Assembly: GCA_900753685.1 (NCBI GenBank) | Contig: CAAEAB010000219.1 | Coordinates: forward strand, 1 to 22,575 | Source: Lachnospiraceae bacterium | GTDB lineage: Bacteria > Bacillota > Clostridia > Lachnospirales > Lachnospiraceae | Length of the DNA stretch: 22,575 nucleotides | Direction of reading: 5' to 3' | Shown here: one piece after another, positions 14,035-22,353 of the stretch | Layout: every line of letters begins with the position of its first letter | How positions within the stretch are numbered: the stretch's first letter is position 1 | Made by a program: the position numbers and the translations under genes | The notes under the pieces: model-generated | Seen by the model: only the letters and a program-made list of their open reading frames with translations | The model's database searches: none | Told to the model about the DNA's origin: nothing

Positions 14035-15405
14035 TTACTGAAAACATTTTCGGCCGCTGGCATCCTTAACGCCCATCTCTTCCCGATATTTTGCCACCGT
14101 CCGGCGGCTGATTTTTACGCCCCGTTCCACGAGCCGCTCCGTAATCACCCGGTCACTCAACGGTTTTTTCTTATCCTCTTCTTCGATGATGGATGCCATG
14201 AACTGCTTCACCTGCTCTGTGGTAATCTTTCCACTGCTGTTCCCAGCTGCGATGCTTTTCGAAAAGAAATAATTCAAAGGATATATTCCCCAGGAACATT
14301 GAAGATATTTATCCCGGATAGCCCTGCTGACTGTAGACTCATGAATATCCAACATTTCAGCCACATCCTGGAGCCTCAAAGGCTGCAAATGTCCTGTCCC
14401 CAGTTTAAAAAACTCCGCCTGATAATCGACAATACACTTTGCCACCCGCATCAAAGTGGAATTTCTCTGCCCGATACAATTCTGTATCCATTCAGCCTGA
14501 CGTATCTTTCCGATGATATAATCCTGAGTTTCCTTTGAAGATTCTGTTTCCAAAATTGTTTTATAAAAGTGATTAATGCCAATCTTTGGATATGTATATT
14601 CATTTAACAGAATCTCATAATAATTTGACAGCTTAACCACGGTCACATCCGGCGTAATATATTTCAGATGTCCCCTTGCGTCAAAACCGCTGCCCGGCTT
14701 CGGATTCAGCTCCTTAATATGGTCGCATGCTTCGATGACCTGCTCCATCGGCAGCTTCATCTTCTTGCTAATCACATGAAGCTTGTTTTTTCCCAATAAT
14801 TCCAGATAATCCGAAACAATCTTCCGAGCGACCTCGTCCTGCTGCTCTTCTCTGTCCAGCTGCAGCAAAAGACATTCTCTGAGATTTCTGGCACAAACCC
14901 CCGCCGGATCCAATCCCTGAATAATTTTAAGCTGAGACTCTATAAAGGCCACATCCGTATCAAACCGCCCGGCAACATCCTCGAGGCTTTCCTCCATATA
15001 GCCTTTGGAATCCAGAGAATAGACCAAAAACTGAATAACATCATATTGCAAATCTGTCAAATCGACGGTTAAAAGCTGATGAAGAAGATATTCGGACAAT
15101 TCCTCTCCGACATTCTCGCTGTAATCCATCAAACGTTTATCATCCGAATCCTCACCGCCATATTCCTGACGATAATAAATACGATTGCGTTCATCAATAG
15201 AATCCAACCATTCCATCTTTCTTACCAGGTCTGCCGCCTTATCCGGCGTTTCATAGCCATCCTCGATATCCACCACCGGATTTTCCAGAGAGACCTCCTT
15301 TATATATTCACTCAATTCCTGGGAACTCATCTGAAGTATTTCCATCGACTGTATCATCTTCTGGGACAATACTTGATTTTGTGTTACCGACAACCGAATA
15401 TCCAT
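14035..15405 (-). CDS. rpoN: RNA polymerase sigma-54 factor
   Basis: A 456-residue sigma-54 of normal length. It directs RNA polymerase to -24/-12 promoters that need an enhancer-binding ATPase. Region I is the Gln/Leu-rich start (QNQVLSQKMIQSMEILQMSSQEL, 1-45). The core-binding domain follows (about 90-290, containing LDPAGVCARNLRECLLLQL). The helix-turn-helix segment contains LQDVAEMLDIHESTVSRAI, and the RpoN box is RRTVAKYRE at 434-442. GCAGGAG precedes the ATG. It has its own SigA-type promoter. No enhancer-binding protein or PTS gene lies in the window, so its regulon must be sought elsewhere; one candidate site is at 6871-6887. Confidence 0.96.
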   Translation of the reverse strand: MDIRLSVTQNQVLSQKMIQSMEILQMSSQELSEYIKEVSLENPVVDIEDGYETPDKAADLVRKMEWLDSIDERNRIYYRQEYGGEDSDDKRLMDYSENVGEELSEYLLHQLLTVDLTDLQYDVIQFLVYSLDSKGYMEESLEDVAGRFDTDVAFIESQLKIIQGLDPAGVCARNLRECLLLQLDREEQQDEVARKIVSDYLELLGKNKLHVISKKMKLPMEQVIEACDHIKELNPKPGSGFDARGHLKYITPDVTVVKLSNYYEILLNEYTYPKIGINHFYKTILETESSKETQDYIIGKIRQAEWIQNCIGQRNSTLMRVAKCIVDYQAEFFKLGTGHLQPLRLQDVAEMLDIHESTVSRAIRDKYLQCSWGIYPLNYFFSKSIAAGNSSGKITTEQVKQFMASIIEEEDKKKPLSDRVITERLVERGVKISRRTVAKYREEMGVKDASGRKCFQ

Positions 15406-15452
15406 ATATTTCTCCTGCCTTACTAATTCATCCTACACCGCTGTTCATTCAT

Positions 15453-15481
15453 ATTATAACTCATTTTCGACAAGAAGGCAA
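15453..15481 (-). promoter_or_regulatory. rpoN promoter
   Basis: On the minus strand, TTGCCT (15481-15476), a 17-nt spacer and a perfect TATAAT (15458-15453) lie 48 nt before the rpoN start codon. Confidence 0.7.
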
Positions 15482-15504
15482 AAAGATTTAAAAAGGAACC
15501 CGTC

Positions 15505-16125
15505 CTACCGCGTGTGCTTCACAGCCTCCGCAATCATATTTACAACGCCGTCAATACCAAACCTGGAGCTGGAGACTGACATATCATAGGATGCACTCCG
15601 CCCCCATTTAGCTTCACTGTAATAATTATGATAGCTGGCCCGCCGTTTATCTATCTTATTCATCAGGCCTTCCGCCCGTTTTTTATCAACCTTCTGGCGT
15701 TTCATGATCCGCTCAATCCGATCCTCCTTGTCCGCATGAATAAACACAGACAAAACATTTTCCTGATTTTCCAGAACAGATTCGGCACAACGCCCGATAA
15801 AAATGCAAGAACCTTCCGCGGCCAACTTCCGAATCGTACGGCTCTGCATAATAAACAGACTGTCATTGGTCAGGTAATCCATGGAAGCCATCATTGCCGC
15901 ATCCGCCGTCGGATTCCCCGAACAAAAGCCATTTAAAAGCCAGCTTGTCCGTTTTTCATCCGCATTTTCAAACAAAGACTGGGCCAGACCGGAATCAATC
16001 GCTGTCTGCTTTAATAAAACCTTATCATAACACGGTATTCCCAGCTTTGCTGCCAGCTTTTCGCCGATTTCACGGCCGCCACTGCCATATTCCCGTCCTA
16101 TACAAATCGTAATCTTTTCTGTCAT
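15505..16125 (-). CDS. Cytidylate kinase-like family protein
   Basis: A 206-residue soluble P-loop protein. ATG 16125 is chosen over the longer frame because AAAGGAGAGG stands before it and it opens the family start TEKITICIGREYGSGGREIG. That motif replaces the classic GxxGxGKS phosphate loop with GREYGSGGR, which is typical of the cytidylate-kinase-like (AAA_26) family of Firmicutes and not of true Cmk. CIFIGRCAESVL and a RIMKRQKVDKKRAEGLMNKIDKRRASYHNYYS lid-type helical segment follow (about 130-170). Phosphotransfer to a nucleotide is inferred; the true substrate is not established. It begins 22 nt after the MATE gene and is probably in its operon. Confidence 0.86.
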   Translation of the reverse strand: MTEKITICIGREYGSGGREIGEKLAAKLGIPCYDKVLLKQTAIDSGLAQSLFENADEKRTSWLLNGFCSGNPTADAAMMASMDYLTNDSLFIMQSRTIRKLAAEGSCIFIGRCAESVLENQENVLSVFIHADKEDRIERIMKRQKVDKKRAEGLMNKIDKRRASYHNYYSEAKWGRSASYDMSVSSSRFGIDGVVNMIAEAVKHTR

Positions 16126-16147
16126 ATCAAGCCTCTCCTTTCGTTGC

Positions 16148-17488
16148 TTACTGCATTTTGAACTTCTCAGCCCATTTCCCACGCAAATAGAAAAGGACTG
16201 ACATCAGAGTGGCAATCGACCATCCGATGGGCCAGGACATCCAGATTCCTGTAACCTCAAAGTACGACGCCAATATGTACGATAAGATAACCCTCAAAAT
16301 CAGATCGGCAAAGGTCGCCGCCATAAAGGATACCATCGCCCCTGCCCCGCGGAGCATTCCGTCAATAACAAGCTTGACGGAAATTACAAAATAAAATGGA
16401 GCTACAATTTTTAGAAAACTAATTCCCGTATTCATAGCTACGGCAGACGCATCACCACTCATAAATAATTGTATCATATTCTGGCCAAAAATAAAGAAGG
16501 CAATGAAAAACGGTACTGCCGTAAGCAGCCCCATTTTGACACCGGCCTGTAAGCCCTTTCGCGCCCGGTCAACCTTACCGGCGCCCAGATTCTGGGCTGA
16601 AAAACTGGAGACGCCGTTGCCGAGGGTCGTAAAACAGGTGACAGAAAACGTATTTAACTTAATCGCCGCCGAATATCCGGCAATGACAGAGGAACCGAAG
16701 GAATTGACCAGACTTTGGATAAAAATATTTCCTACCGACACAAAGCTTTGCTGCAAAATGCTCGGCACTGCGATCAGACTGATTTTTTTCAGCATCGACC
16801 ACGAAAACAGGGCAAATGCTTCCTTTGTCCCCACCTGACGAAGCCGTCGAATCAGCGTTAAAAGGGCTAGAATGCAGGCAATACCCTGGGCAAGGAAGGT
16901 CGCCCAGGCCACACCGGCCACGCCCCAATGGAAACCGGCCACAAACCATGTATCCAAAGCGATATTTCCCAGCGACGATCCGATCAGAAAATATAAGGGC
17001 GTTTTTGAATCGCCCAGGGCTGTAAAAATACCGGTAGCTACATTATATAAGAATAAGAAAATCAAGCCGCCAACATAAATTCTCAGATAGAGGGCGCCGT
17101 CAGAAAAAATGTTATCCGGTGTGCGTATCATCCGCATCAATGACTGTGTCCCCAAAAGGCCGCCCACTGTCAACACGACAGCCAGCACAAAAGAAGACAG
17201 CAAGGTCGTGTATACGGCTGTTTTCATTTTTCCATATTCCTTCGCACCAAAAAGCTGGGATATGACCACCGCACAGCCGACATTGCTTCCCACCGCAATA
17301 GCCATAAAAATCATTGTGATCGGATAGGAAGCCCCTACTGCCGCCAGCGCATCCTCTCCGGCAAATTTCCCGGCGATGACACTGTCGGCAATATTATATA
17401 ATTGCTGAAATATGACACTGATAAACATTGGAATTGTAAACCGCCATAGAACTTTCTGCGGGTTACCTTCAGTCAAATCTTTTATCAT
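16148..17488 (-). CDS. MATE family efflux transporter
   Basis: An inner-membrane exporter of about 446 residues with 12 predicted hydrophobic segments in two halves. These proteins expel drugs or metabolites against H+ or Na+. The opening DLTEGNPQKVLWRFTIPMFISVIFQQLYNIADSVIAGKF is diagnostic, and the second half repeats the pattern with PSILQQSFVSVGNIFIQSLVNSFG. ATG 17488 is favoured because AGGA lies 8 nt before it; ATG 17497, three codons earlier, directly abuts GGAAGG and is the alternative. It is divergent from the LysR gene across a 123-bp gap that carries an operator-like repeat, so LysR control is likely. The kinase-like gene follows in the same direction. Confidence 0.93.
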   Translation of the reverse strand: MIKDLTEGNPQKVLWRFTIPMFISVIFQQLYNIADSVIAGKFAGEDALAAVGASYPITMIFMAIAVGSNVGCAVVISQLFGAKEYGKMKTAVYTTLLSSFVLAVVLTVGGLLGTQSLMRMIRTPDNIFSDGALYLRIYVGGLIFLFLYNVATGIFTALGDSKTPLYFLIGSSLGNIALDTWFVAGFHWGVAGVAWATFLAQGIACILALLTLIRRLRQVGTKEAFALFSWSMLKKISLIAVPSILQQSFVSVGNIFIQSLVNSFGSSVIAGYSAAIKLNTFSVTCFTTLGNGVSSFSAQNLGAGKVDRARKGLQAGVKMGLLTAVPFFIAFFIFGQNMIQLFMSGDASAVAMNTGISFLKIVAPFYFVISVKLVIDGMLRGAGAMVSFMAATFADLILRVILSYILASYFEVTGIWMSWPIGWSIATLMSVLFYLRGKWAEKFKMQ

Positions 17489-17528
17489 GTTCTTCATCCT
17501 TCCCTTATTGCTTTTATTTCCGAAGGGA

Positions 17529-17590
17529 ATTATACTATAAATTAAATAATAAATAAAATTAATGAATTTTATGTACTCTATTAATATAAT
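17529..17590. promoter_or_regulatory. MATE/LysR divergent control region with operator-like inverted repeat
   Basis: On the minus strand, a perfect TATAAT (17534-17529) serves the MATE gene; on the plus strand, a perfect TATAAT (17585-17590) serves the LysR gene. Both have poor -35 boxes. An 8-4-8 perfect inverted repeat (17553-17572, ATAAAATT and AATTTTAT around AATG), with the T-N11-A spacing of LysR boxes, covers both -35 positions. This is the classical layout of a LysR-controlled divergent pair. Confidence 0.55.
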
Positions 17591-17611
17591 CTATAAACGA
17601 GGTATATTTTT

Positions 17612-18502
17612 ATGAATTTTGATTTTTATCGGACCTTTTATTATGTCGGAAAATACCAAAGCATTACCGCGGCAGCCAAAGCGCTCTATGTAACTCAACC
17701 CACTGTTACCCATGCCATCCAGTCACTGGAGCGGGAGCTTGGCTGTTCTTTATTCATCCGCTCTCAGAAGGGCGTCCGTTTTACACCGGAAGGAGAAAAA
17801 TTTTATACCGCGGTTGCTGCCGCCTGTGAAACCATTTTTCAGGCGGAAGCCCGGCTGGAGGCCTCAAAAAATCTTTCAGAGGGCGTCATCGCCATCGGAG
17901 CCAGTGAAACAACACTGCACCATTATCTCATACCAATCCTGGCTGATTTTCGCAAAAAACATCCCGGAATCCATATGAAGCTGTTTAACTCCAGCACCCC
18001 GGAAATGCTCCGGGAAATACTGGACGGACATATCGACTTTGCAGTTCTTGTCATGGACAGTAATTACCGGCATGAAAACTTATCCATCACACATCTCACA
18101 GATTTTGAGGATATTATGATCGGAGGTCAGGCATTTTCTGAATTGAACGGGCGCAGCATTTCTCTAAAAGAATTCATCGATTACCCTCTTGTTTCTATGG
18201 AAAAAGGAACTATGACCCGTCAGTTTTTTGATCAGTTTTTTCATGAGCACAATCTTTTCCCTGAACCGGATATTGAACTGGCGACGACGGACTTAATCGT
18301 TCCGGTGATCCGGGGAGGTCTTGGCATCGGCCTGGTACCTGAACCCTTTGCCAGAGAAGCCCTAGCCCGGGGAGAAATTTTCAATATTACCCTGAAAGAA
18401 AAAATTCCCCGCCGGGAAATCTGCCTTATAAAAAAGAAAAAGGCTTCCCTTTCCCTTATCGGAGAAGCCTTTATTCAATATCTTCTGTCAGATGATCGAT
18501 GA
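17612..18502 (+). CDS. LysR family transcriptional regulator
   Basis: A 296-residue DNA-binding regulator of normal family length. The winged helix-turn-helix covers residues 1-60 (FYYVGKYQSITAAAKALYVTQPTVTHAIQSLE, then GCSLFIRSQKGVRFTPEGE). The effector-binding domain (about 90-290) has IAIGASETTLHHYLIPIL, DGHIDFAVLV and VPVIRGGLGIGLVPEPFA. GAGG precedes the ATG. It is divergent from the MATE exporter, the most likely target together with itself. Its 3' end runs 32 bp into the convergent eutP frame, and the last ~25 codons coincide with the terminator of the microcompartment operon on the other strand. The effector is unknown. Confidence 0.93.
   Translation: MNFDFYRTFYYVGKYQSITAAAKALYVTQPTVTHAIQSLERELGCSLFIRSQKGVRFTPEGEKFYTAVAAACETIFQAEARLEASKNLSEGVIAIGASETTLHHYLIPILADFRKKHPGIHMKLFNSSTPEMLREILDGHIDFAVLVMDSNYRHENLSITHLTDFEDIMIGGQAFSELNGRSISLKEFIDYPLVSMEKGTMTRQFFDQFFHEHNLFPEPDIELATTDLIVPVIRGGLGIGLVPEPFAREALARGEIFNITLKEKIPRREICLIKKKKASLSLIGEAFIQYLLSDDR
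18429..18472 (-). terminator. Terminator of the microcompartment operon, inside the LysR gene 3' end
   Basis: On the minus strand, AAAGGCTTC (18472-18464) pairs perfectly with GAAGCCTTT (18447-18439) across a 16-nt loop and is followed by TTCTTTTTTA. The stem begins within the eutP stop codon. All of it is coding sequence of the convergent LysR gene. Confidence 0.78.
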
Positions 18503-18911
18503 GCTCCTTAATACCCTCGCCGGTCATACTGCATATTTTAAAAATCGGACGGGCGCCGGCCAGAGTCAGACTTCTCTCTGCCCGAATAAGCTGCGCTTCA
18601 TCCCTGATTAGATCGCTCTTTGTGATGACGCCCACCATCGGTTTCTGGAACATGGCCTGAAGTCCCGGCGGCAATGTGAACGTCATGTCTGTCGGGTCCT
18701 GCAAAAGCAGCACCACATCCACCCCCAGGGACGTGACCGCCAAAGCCTGGTAAAACTGGCGCCGTTCCACATATTCCCCCGGTGTGTCAACGATATTATC
18801 CGTCACTTCCAGAGCCTGGGTCTTCTTATATTTAATCGCCTGATTTGTCAGATACTGGCAAAGTGTCGTCTTACCACAGGACACCTTTCCAATGAGCATT
18901 ATTTTTTTCAT
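18471..18911 (-). CDS. eutP: EutP/PduV family microcompartment-associated GTPase-like protein
   Basis: A 146-residue small P-loop protein of normal EutP length. ATG 18911 is chosen because GGGAGG lies 6 nt before it and it opens the family start MKKIMLIGKV; an upstream in-frame extension is not homologous. Motifs are the P-loop GKVSCGKT (8-15), DTPGEY (42-47) and the base-specific TKSD (97-100). EutP has been described as an acetate kinase-like or GTPase accessory of ethanolamine compartments, and PduV as associated with the shell. It is the last gene of the operon, 13 nt after the eutS stop, and ends at a terminator. Confidence 0.9.
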   Translation of the reverse strand: MKKIMLIGKVSCGKTTLCQYLTNQAIKYKKTQALEVTDNIVDTPGEYVERRQFYQALAVTSLGVDVVLLLQDPTDMTFTLPPGLQAMFQKPMVGVITKSDLIRDEAQLIRAERSLTLAGARPIFKICSMTGEGIKELIDHLTEDIE

Positions 18912-18924
18912 GTCAGGCCTCCCA

Positions 18925-19281
18925 TCAGGTCCGGGTAATCTTTGCCGGACTGAATCCGAGAACATCGGACAATGTGTCATTGACCGCAATGAGCGCGGCT
19001 TCCACACTGGAAACATCGCCGCAGATGACCAGGGAACCACTGAAACGATCCACAAAAACAATATCTACTGCGGCCGCCTTCGTCGCCACATCGGCGCCGA
19101 TAATCGCCGCCTCGCTCGGCGTAATGGTCATAATTCCCAAAGCGCCCCGGTTTTCTGTGATGACCCCCAATTTCGCGTACAAATCCTCCTTCGGATTGGC
19201 AATTAAATGGGCCATGGTCGTCTGTTTGCCGGGTACGTATTCCTGGATGACCCGCTGTTTATCTTCAAAAACATTTTCCAC
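18925..19281 (-). CDS. eutS: EutS/PduU-type microcompartment shell protein
   Basis: A circularly permuted BMC-H shell protein of about 118 residues. GTG 19281 is preferred because GAGGTG, which overlaps the previous stop codon, lies 6 nt before it; GTG 19290 directly abuts that site. [21 protein letters not shown] is the N-terminal strand region that forms the small beta-barrel on the hexamer in EutS/PduU. The BMC core follows as [37 protein letters not shown] and [22 protein letters not shown]. It resembles EutS more than PduU by eye. It is a structural facet protein of the compartment, encoded between the PduT-like shell gene and eutP. Confidence 0.92.
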   Translation of the reverse strand: MENVFEDKQRVIQEYVPGKQTTMAHLIANPKEDLYAKLGVITENRGALGIMTITPSEAAIIGADVATKAAAVDIVFVDRFSGSLVICGDVSSVEAALIAVNDTLSDVLGFSPAKITRT

Positions 19282-19292
19282 GCTGTTCACCT

Positions 19293-19847
19293 CTACATCA
19301 GGCTTTCAAAAATCTCCGGACGAGGACTCGGTATGACAACGCTGGAGACAAGTAAACCATTGTTCTTACCTTCTTCACTTCCGGCCTCCACCGAAGCCTT
19401 CACAGAAGCCACATCCCCAGCCATGACAACAAAGGATTTTCCGCCGAGACCCATACCGAGACGCACGTCGAGGAGGGTTACATTAGCCGCCTTTACCGCC
19501 GCATCGGCGCCGTAAACAGCCGCCGTAATGCTGAAGAATTCCATAACGCCGATGGCTCCTGTGCCATGAAAATCCGTCGCCTGATTGATTGCCTCAACCA
19601 CCTGAGGATGGACTCTTGGAATGACAGTGGAATCCACCACATGGCTCTCACCGACAGCCATTCCCGCATCCAGTGACGCCTTTACCGCCGCAACCTCGCC
19701 TGTAAATAATATACTGTATTTTCCCGGACATACCGGTTTCGCAAAGGTCAGTTCCACCTGGGCAGCCTTTAAAATAGCATCGGCAGCCTCTACACCTTTA
19801 GCAATACTATTCAGCTCAAGAAAACCTACCGTTTCAATCATCGTCAT
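19293..19847 (-). CDS. pduT: PduT-like tandem-BMC (BMC-T) shell protein with Fe-S cysteine
   Basis: A 184-residue protein with two BMC domains in tandem (about 4-90 and 95-180), which forms pseudohexameric trimers in the shell. The motif KPVCPGKY puts a cysteine at the PduT position that binds a [4Fe-4S] cluster at the trimer pore (Cys38 in Pdu numbering). Starting at the second ATG (19841) makes it residue 38 exactly. ATG 19847 overlaps the preceding stop as ATGA with AAAGGA at 7 nt, while ATG 19841 has GGGGAG at 6 nt; both are plausible. It follows the PduS-like gene directly, as expected for an electron relay across the shell. Confidence 0.92.
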   Translation of the reverse strand: MTMIETVGFLELNSIAKGVEAADAILKAAQVELTFAKPVCPGKYSILFTGEVAAVKASLDAGMAVGESHVVDSTVIPRVHPQVVEAINQATDFHGTGAIGVMEFFSITAAVYGADAAVKAANVTLLDVRLGMGLGGKSFVVMAGDVASVKASVEAGSEEGKNNGLLVSSVVIPSPRPEIFESLM

Positions 19848-21196
19848 CTCCCCGTCCTTTCAATGATAATCCGCCCTCCGACGGAAACCACTTTTCCGGA
19901 AATGCTGGCATGGATATTCGCTCCCATGGCTCCCTCCGGAATCCGTGCGATCAACTGGCCTTCTGTCACCTTATCGCCGACTTTCACCACCGGCTCCGAC
20001 GGCGCACCGATATGCATACTGACAGGGATTTCCACCCGCTCCGGGCTTCCTTCCTCACAGGAATCAATCTTCAAATCATACCAGGCTAATACGCCGACGC
20101 GGGCTGCCACCCGGCCCGCCGGAATCTTCCGGCCTTCCCGGTTTCTATCCACTTTATATTCGGCCCCTTCTCTCGTGTAACGAATGCCTGCTTCTCTGAG
20201 GGCGCCTTTGAGCACCTGATTGACCCGTTTCGGCTGCAGACCCATCGGACAAGCATATTCCTCGCAAATACCGCATTCACAGCAGATGGCCGCATTCTGT
20301 ACATCTTTATCATCCAATATCTTTGTCACAGCTTGCGACATAGCAAGCTTACGCATGATTTTATGAGGTTGGAGCGGATGACCGATTAAATGTCTCGGGC
20401 ACATCTGGGTACAATAGCTGCACTGGATACAGGCCGAGCGGGCCCGGTTCAGCATATGCTGCAGGGAAATCTGCGTCTTACGGGCAATGCTGCTATCCTC
20501 CGGCAAAATAAGTATACCGGAAGTCGTTTTAGTCACCACCGCGGCCTTTGCCTCTTCCATCGTCATCCGGGCGCCCATCATCGGTCCGCCGGAAACAACA
20601 AAATATCTGGATTTCAATGCTCCCCCGGCCATTTCAATACAAGTTTCAAAAGAAGTTCCCACAGGCACATGAAGCACCGTCGGCTTTTTCACCTCGCCCG
20701 TCACTGTCAGATATTTTTTCGTAAAAGCTTTGCCTTCCATTGCATCGCTGATACTGAGCATCGTTGCCACATTGGAAACGACGCAGCCCACATCCAGAGG
20801 AATTCCCGCAGGTGGAACAACCCTCCCCGTCACCTCATAAACCATGGTCTGTTCATCCCCTGCCGGATAAAAGCTGTCCATTTTTGCCAGCGTCACTTTA
20901 GAAGCCCGGTCTTTTAACACCTTTTCCAGGGCTTTAATTTCTTCCGTATATGTTTTTTTAAGGGCTATCCGGCATTCCTTCGCGCCGAGCAGCTCGCCGA
21001 CAGCTTCCACCGCGGAAACTACCCGGTCCCCCAGATGCTTCATAATGTATCTGTCAGTACGAAGCAGCGGCTCACACTCAGCACCGTTGATAATGAGATA
21101 TTCCACCGGACCGCCCGCATATTTGACATGCGTCGGAAAGCCGGCGCCTCCGCAGCCGACAATCCCCGCCTCCTTAATGCAATTCAATAAGTCCAT
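19844..21196 (-). CDS. pduS: PduS-like flavin/Fe-S electron transfer protein (RnfC family)
   Basis: A 450-residue RnfC-like protein that is thought to carry electrons from NADH through FMN and two [4Fe-4S] clusters, supporting cobalamin reduction or cofactor recycling in microcompartments. The N-terminal flavin/NADH region has IVGCGGAGFPTHVKY and INGAECEPLLRTDRY (11-50), and an SLBB-type region has TVTGEVKKPTVLHVPVG (164-180). Two ferredoxin-type cysteine sets are C256/259/262/266 and C305 or C306/308/311/316, each ending in CP. The end (about 395-445) is a barrel-sandwich hybrid, VKVGDKVTEGQLIARI. AGGAAG precedes the ATG, and the gene overlaps the PduT-like gene by 4 nt. Confidence 0.93.
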   Translation of the reverse strand: MDLLNCIKEAGIVGCGGAGFPTHVKYAGGPVEYLIINGAECEPLLRTDRYIMKHLGDRVVSAVEAVGELLGAKECRIALKKTYTEEIKALEKVLKDRASKVTLAKMDSFYPAGDEQTMVYEVTGRVVPPAGIPLDVGCVVSNVATMLSISDAMEGKAFTKKYLTVTGEVKKPTVLHVPVGTSFETCIEMAGGALKSRYFVVSGGPMMGARMTMEEAKAAVVTKTTSGILILPEDSSIARKTQISLQHMLNRARSACIQCSYCTQMCPRHLIGHPLQPHKIMRKLAMSQAVTKILDDKDVQNAAICCECGICEEYACPMGLQPKRVNQVLKGALREAGIRYTREGAEYKVDRNREGRKIPAGRVAARVGVLAWYDLKIDSCEEGSPERVEIPVSMHIGAPSEPVVKVGDKVTEGQLIARIPEGAMGANIHASISGKVVSVGGRIIIERTGR

Positions 21197-21200
21197 GGAC

Positions 21201-21485
21201 TCACTTCCTGTTCTTATTTTCTTTCATGATTTCCATAGAATCGATAATGCCCACGATGGCGCTGTCTACCGGAACGCCTTCCTTTCCGGCGGCCCGCCGG
21301 GCCGTACTTCCTGTGACAACAAGAACATCCTCGCCCACACCGGCGCCGACCATATCGGCGGCAACAAAGACTTCCCCTTTCCCCTGGGCCGTCTCCGTCT
21401 CCTTCACAATCATAAGCTTCTGTCCGTTTAAGGCTTCCTGCTTCTTGGTCGCCCATACGTGTCCGATTACTCTGCAAATAAGCAT
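21201..21485 (-). CDS. eutN: EutN/CcmL family pentameric vertex protein
   Basis: A 94-residue BMC-P protein that caps the vertices of the compartment as pentamers. The family start MLICRVIGHVWATKKQEALNGQKLMIV, the middle FVAADMVGAGVGEDVLVVTGSTARRA and the end PVDSAIVGIIDSMEI are all present, and the length is normal. GGGGGA precedes the ATG, 10 nt after the pduL stop, and the PduS-like gene starts 4 nt after its stop, so coupling is tight. Confidence 0.95.
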   Translation of the reverse strand: MLICRVIGHVWATKKQEALNGQKLMIVKETETAQGKGEVFVAADMVGAGVGEDVLVVTGSTARRAAGKEGVPVDSAIVGIIDSMEIMKENKNRK

Positions 21486-21495
21486 ACAAGTCCCC

Positions 21496-22353
21496 CTAAA
21501 GGATTTCTATTTTTTTATGTCCGGCTTTAAAAATGTCCCTTGCGGCCGGAGTGATGATCGTTCCCTTCGCAAAACACAGTGTCCCGCAGGTACAGTCATG
21601 AATCAGCGCCTTCGCCAGCTTTTCCGTCACCAGTTTTTCACGAATGATATCATCCTTACATCCGATATCCGAAATCGGCTCTTCATTCAAAACGGCACAG
21701 ACATTTTTTACCACTTCATTAATTAATTGTTCCATATCCACTGCTGACACCCCCCTATTTTCAGATGGCGCGCCATAAAGGATAAAGGCTTCGGTTCCCA
21801 CCCGATACCCGCAGGCATTGGCCTCGTCGAAGTCAATGTGCATGGCCGGAGCAAATTTCTCGCTGACTCGAATCGGCACATCTTCAAAGATGACCTTCCG
21901 GTCGCTCTCCACCTCTACCCGGACCTTGTCGCCGTCATGGACGCCATATTCCTCCGCATCCTGGGGACGCATATGAATATGATTCCGTGCGACGATGACG
22001 CTCCCATTGGCTTTCATCTCTCCATGGGAACCGATAATCATCACATCCGACGCCCCGTTAAGATTGCCTGACAGGTTGACCGGCGCCGTCAGTCCAAGCT
22101 TTCTGCAGTCCGTCTTGGACAACTCCACCTGGACAGACGACCTCGGCGGTCCGAGAACCGCCACATTTTCCACACAGCCGTCTTTGGTTACCAGCTTCAC
22201 TCTCTGTTCGCTTAAATACTCTCCGGGCTGGGATAAATCCCGTCGTTTTTTCAGGGCCGCCCCCTCACCAAAGAGGGTTTCAATGGCGGCCTGGGTTAAA
22301 TGGACATGGCAGCCGGATGCTTCGATTAAAATCTTCTTTCTCTCTACGCTCAT
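21496..22353 (-). CDS. pduL: PduL-type phosphate acyltransferase with C-terminal extension
   Basis: A 285-residue enzyme that exchanges CoA and phosphate on acetyl- or propionyl-CoA inside microcompartments. The zinc-site histidines are visible in GCHVHLT (H16, H18), RNHIHMRP (H125, H127) and MHIDFDEANACG (H172). The PduL core covers 5-195, near the usual ~210 residues. The extra ~85 residues hold an amphipathic helix (VDMEQLINEVVKNVCAVL, 205-222), a Cys-rich HDCTCGTLC (252-260) and GTIITPAARDIF (264-275), which resembles the N-terminal segment of EutT. ATG 22353 is used; it shares a base with the eutT stop (TGATG) and has GGAGG 9 nt before it. A GTG at 22356 is possible. Confidence 0.93.
   Translation of the reverse strand: MSVERKKILIEASGCHVHLTQAAIETLFGEGAALKKRRDLSQPGEYLSEQRVKLVTKDGCVENVAVLGPPRSSVQVELSKTDCRKLGLTAPVNLSGNLNGASDVMIIGSHGEMKANGSVIVARNHIHMRPQDAEEYGVHDGDKVRVEVESDRKVIFEDVPIRVSEKFAPAMHIDFDEANACGYRVGTEAFILYGAPSENRGVSAVDMEQLINEVVKNVCAVLNEEPISDIGCKDDIIREKLVTEKLAKALIHDCTCGTLCFAKGTIITPAARDIFKAGHKKIEIL

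Noticed and set aside
18912..19061. N-terminal extension of eutP to 196 residues
   Set aside because: The extra residues lie over the end of eutS, have no similarity to EutP, and the ATG at 18911 has a proper ribosome site.
20390..20917. 175-residue plus-strand open frame, His/Arg-rich
   Set aside because: It is antisense to the PduS-like gene, whose Fe-S motifs show which frame is real.
21214..21489. 91-residue minus-strand frame beginning MYAYLQ
   Set aside because: It is an alternative frame over eutN; the eutN frame matches its family end to end.
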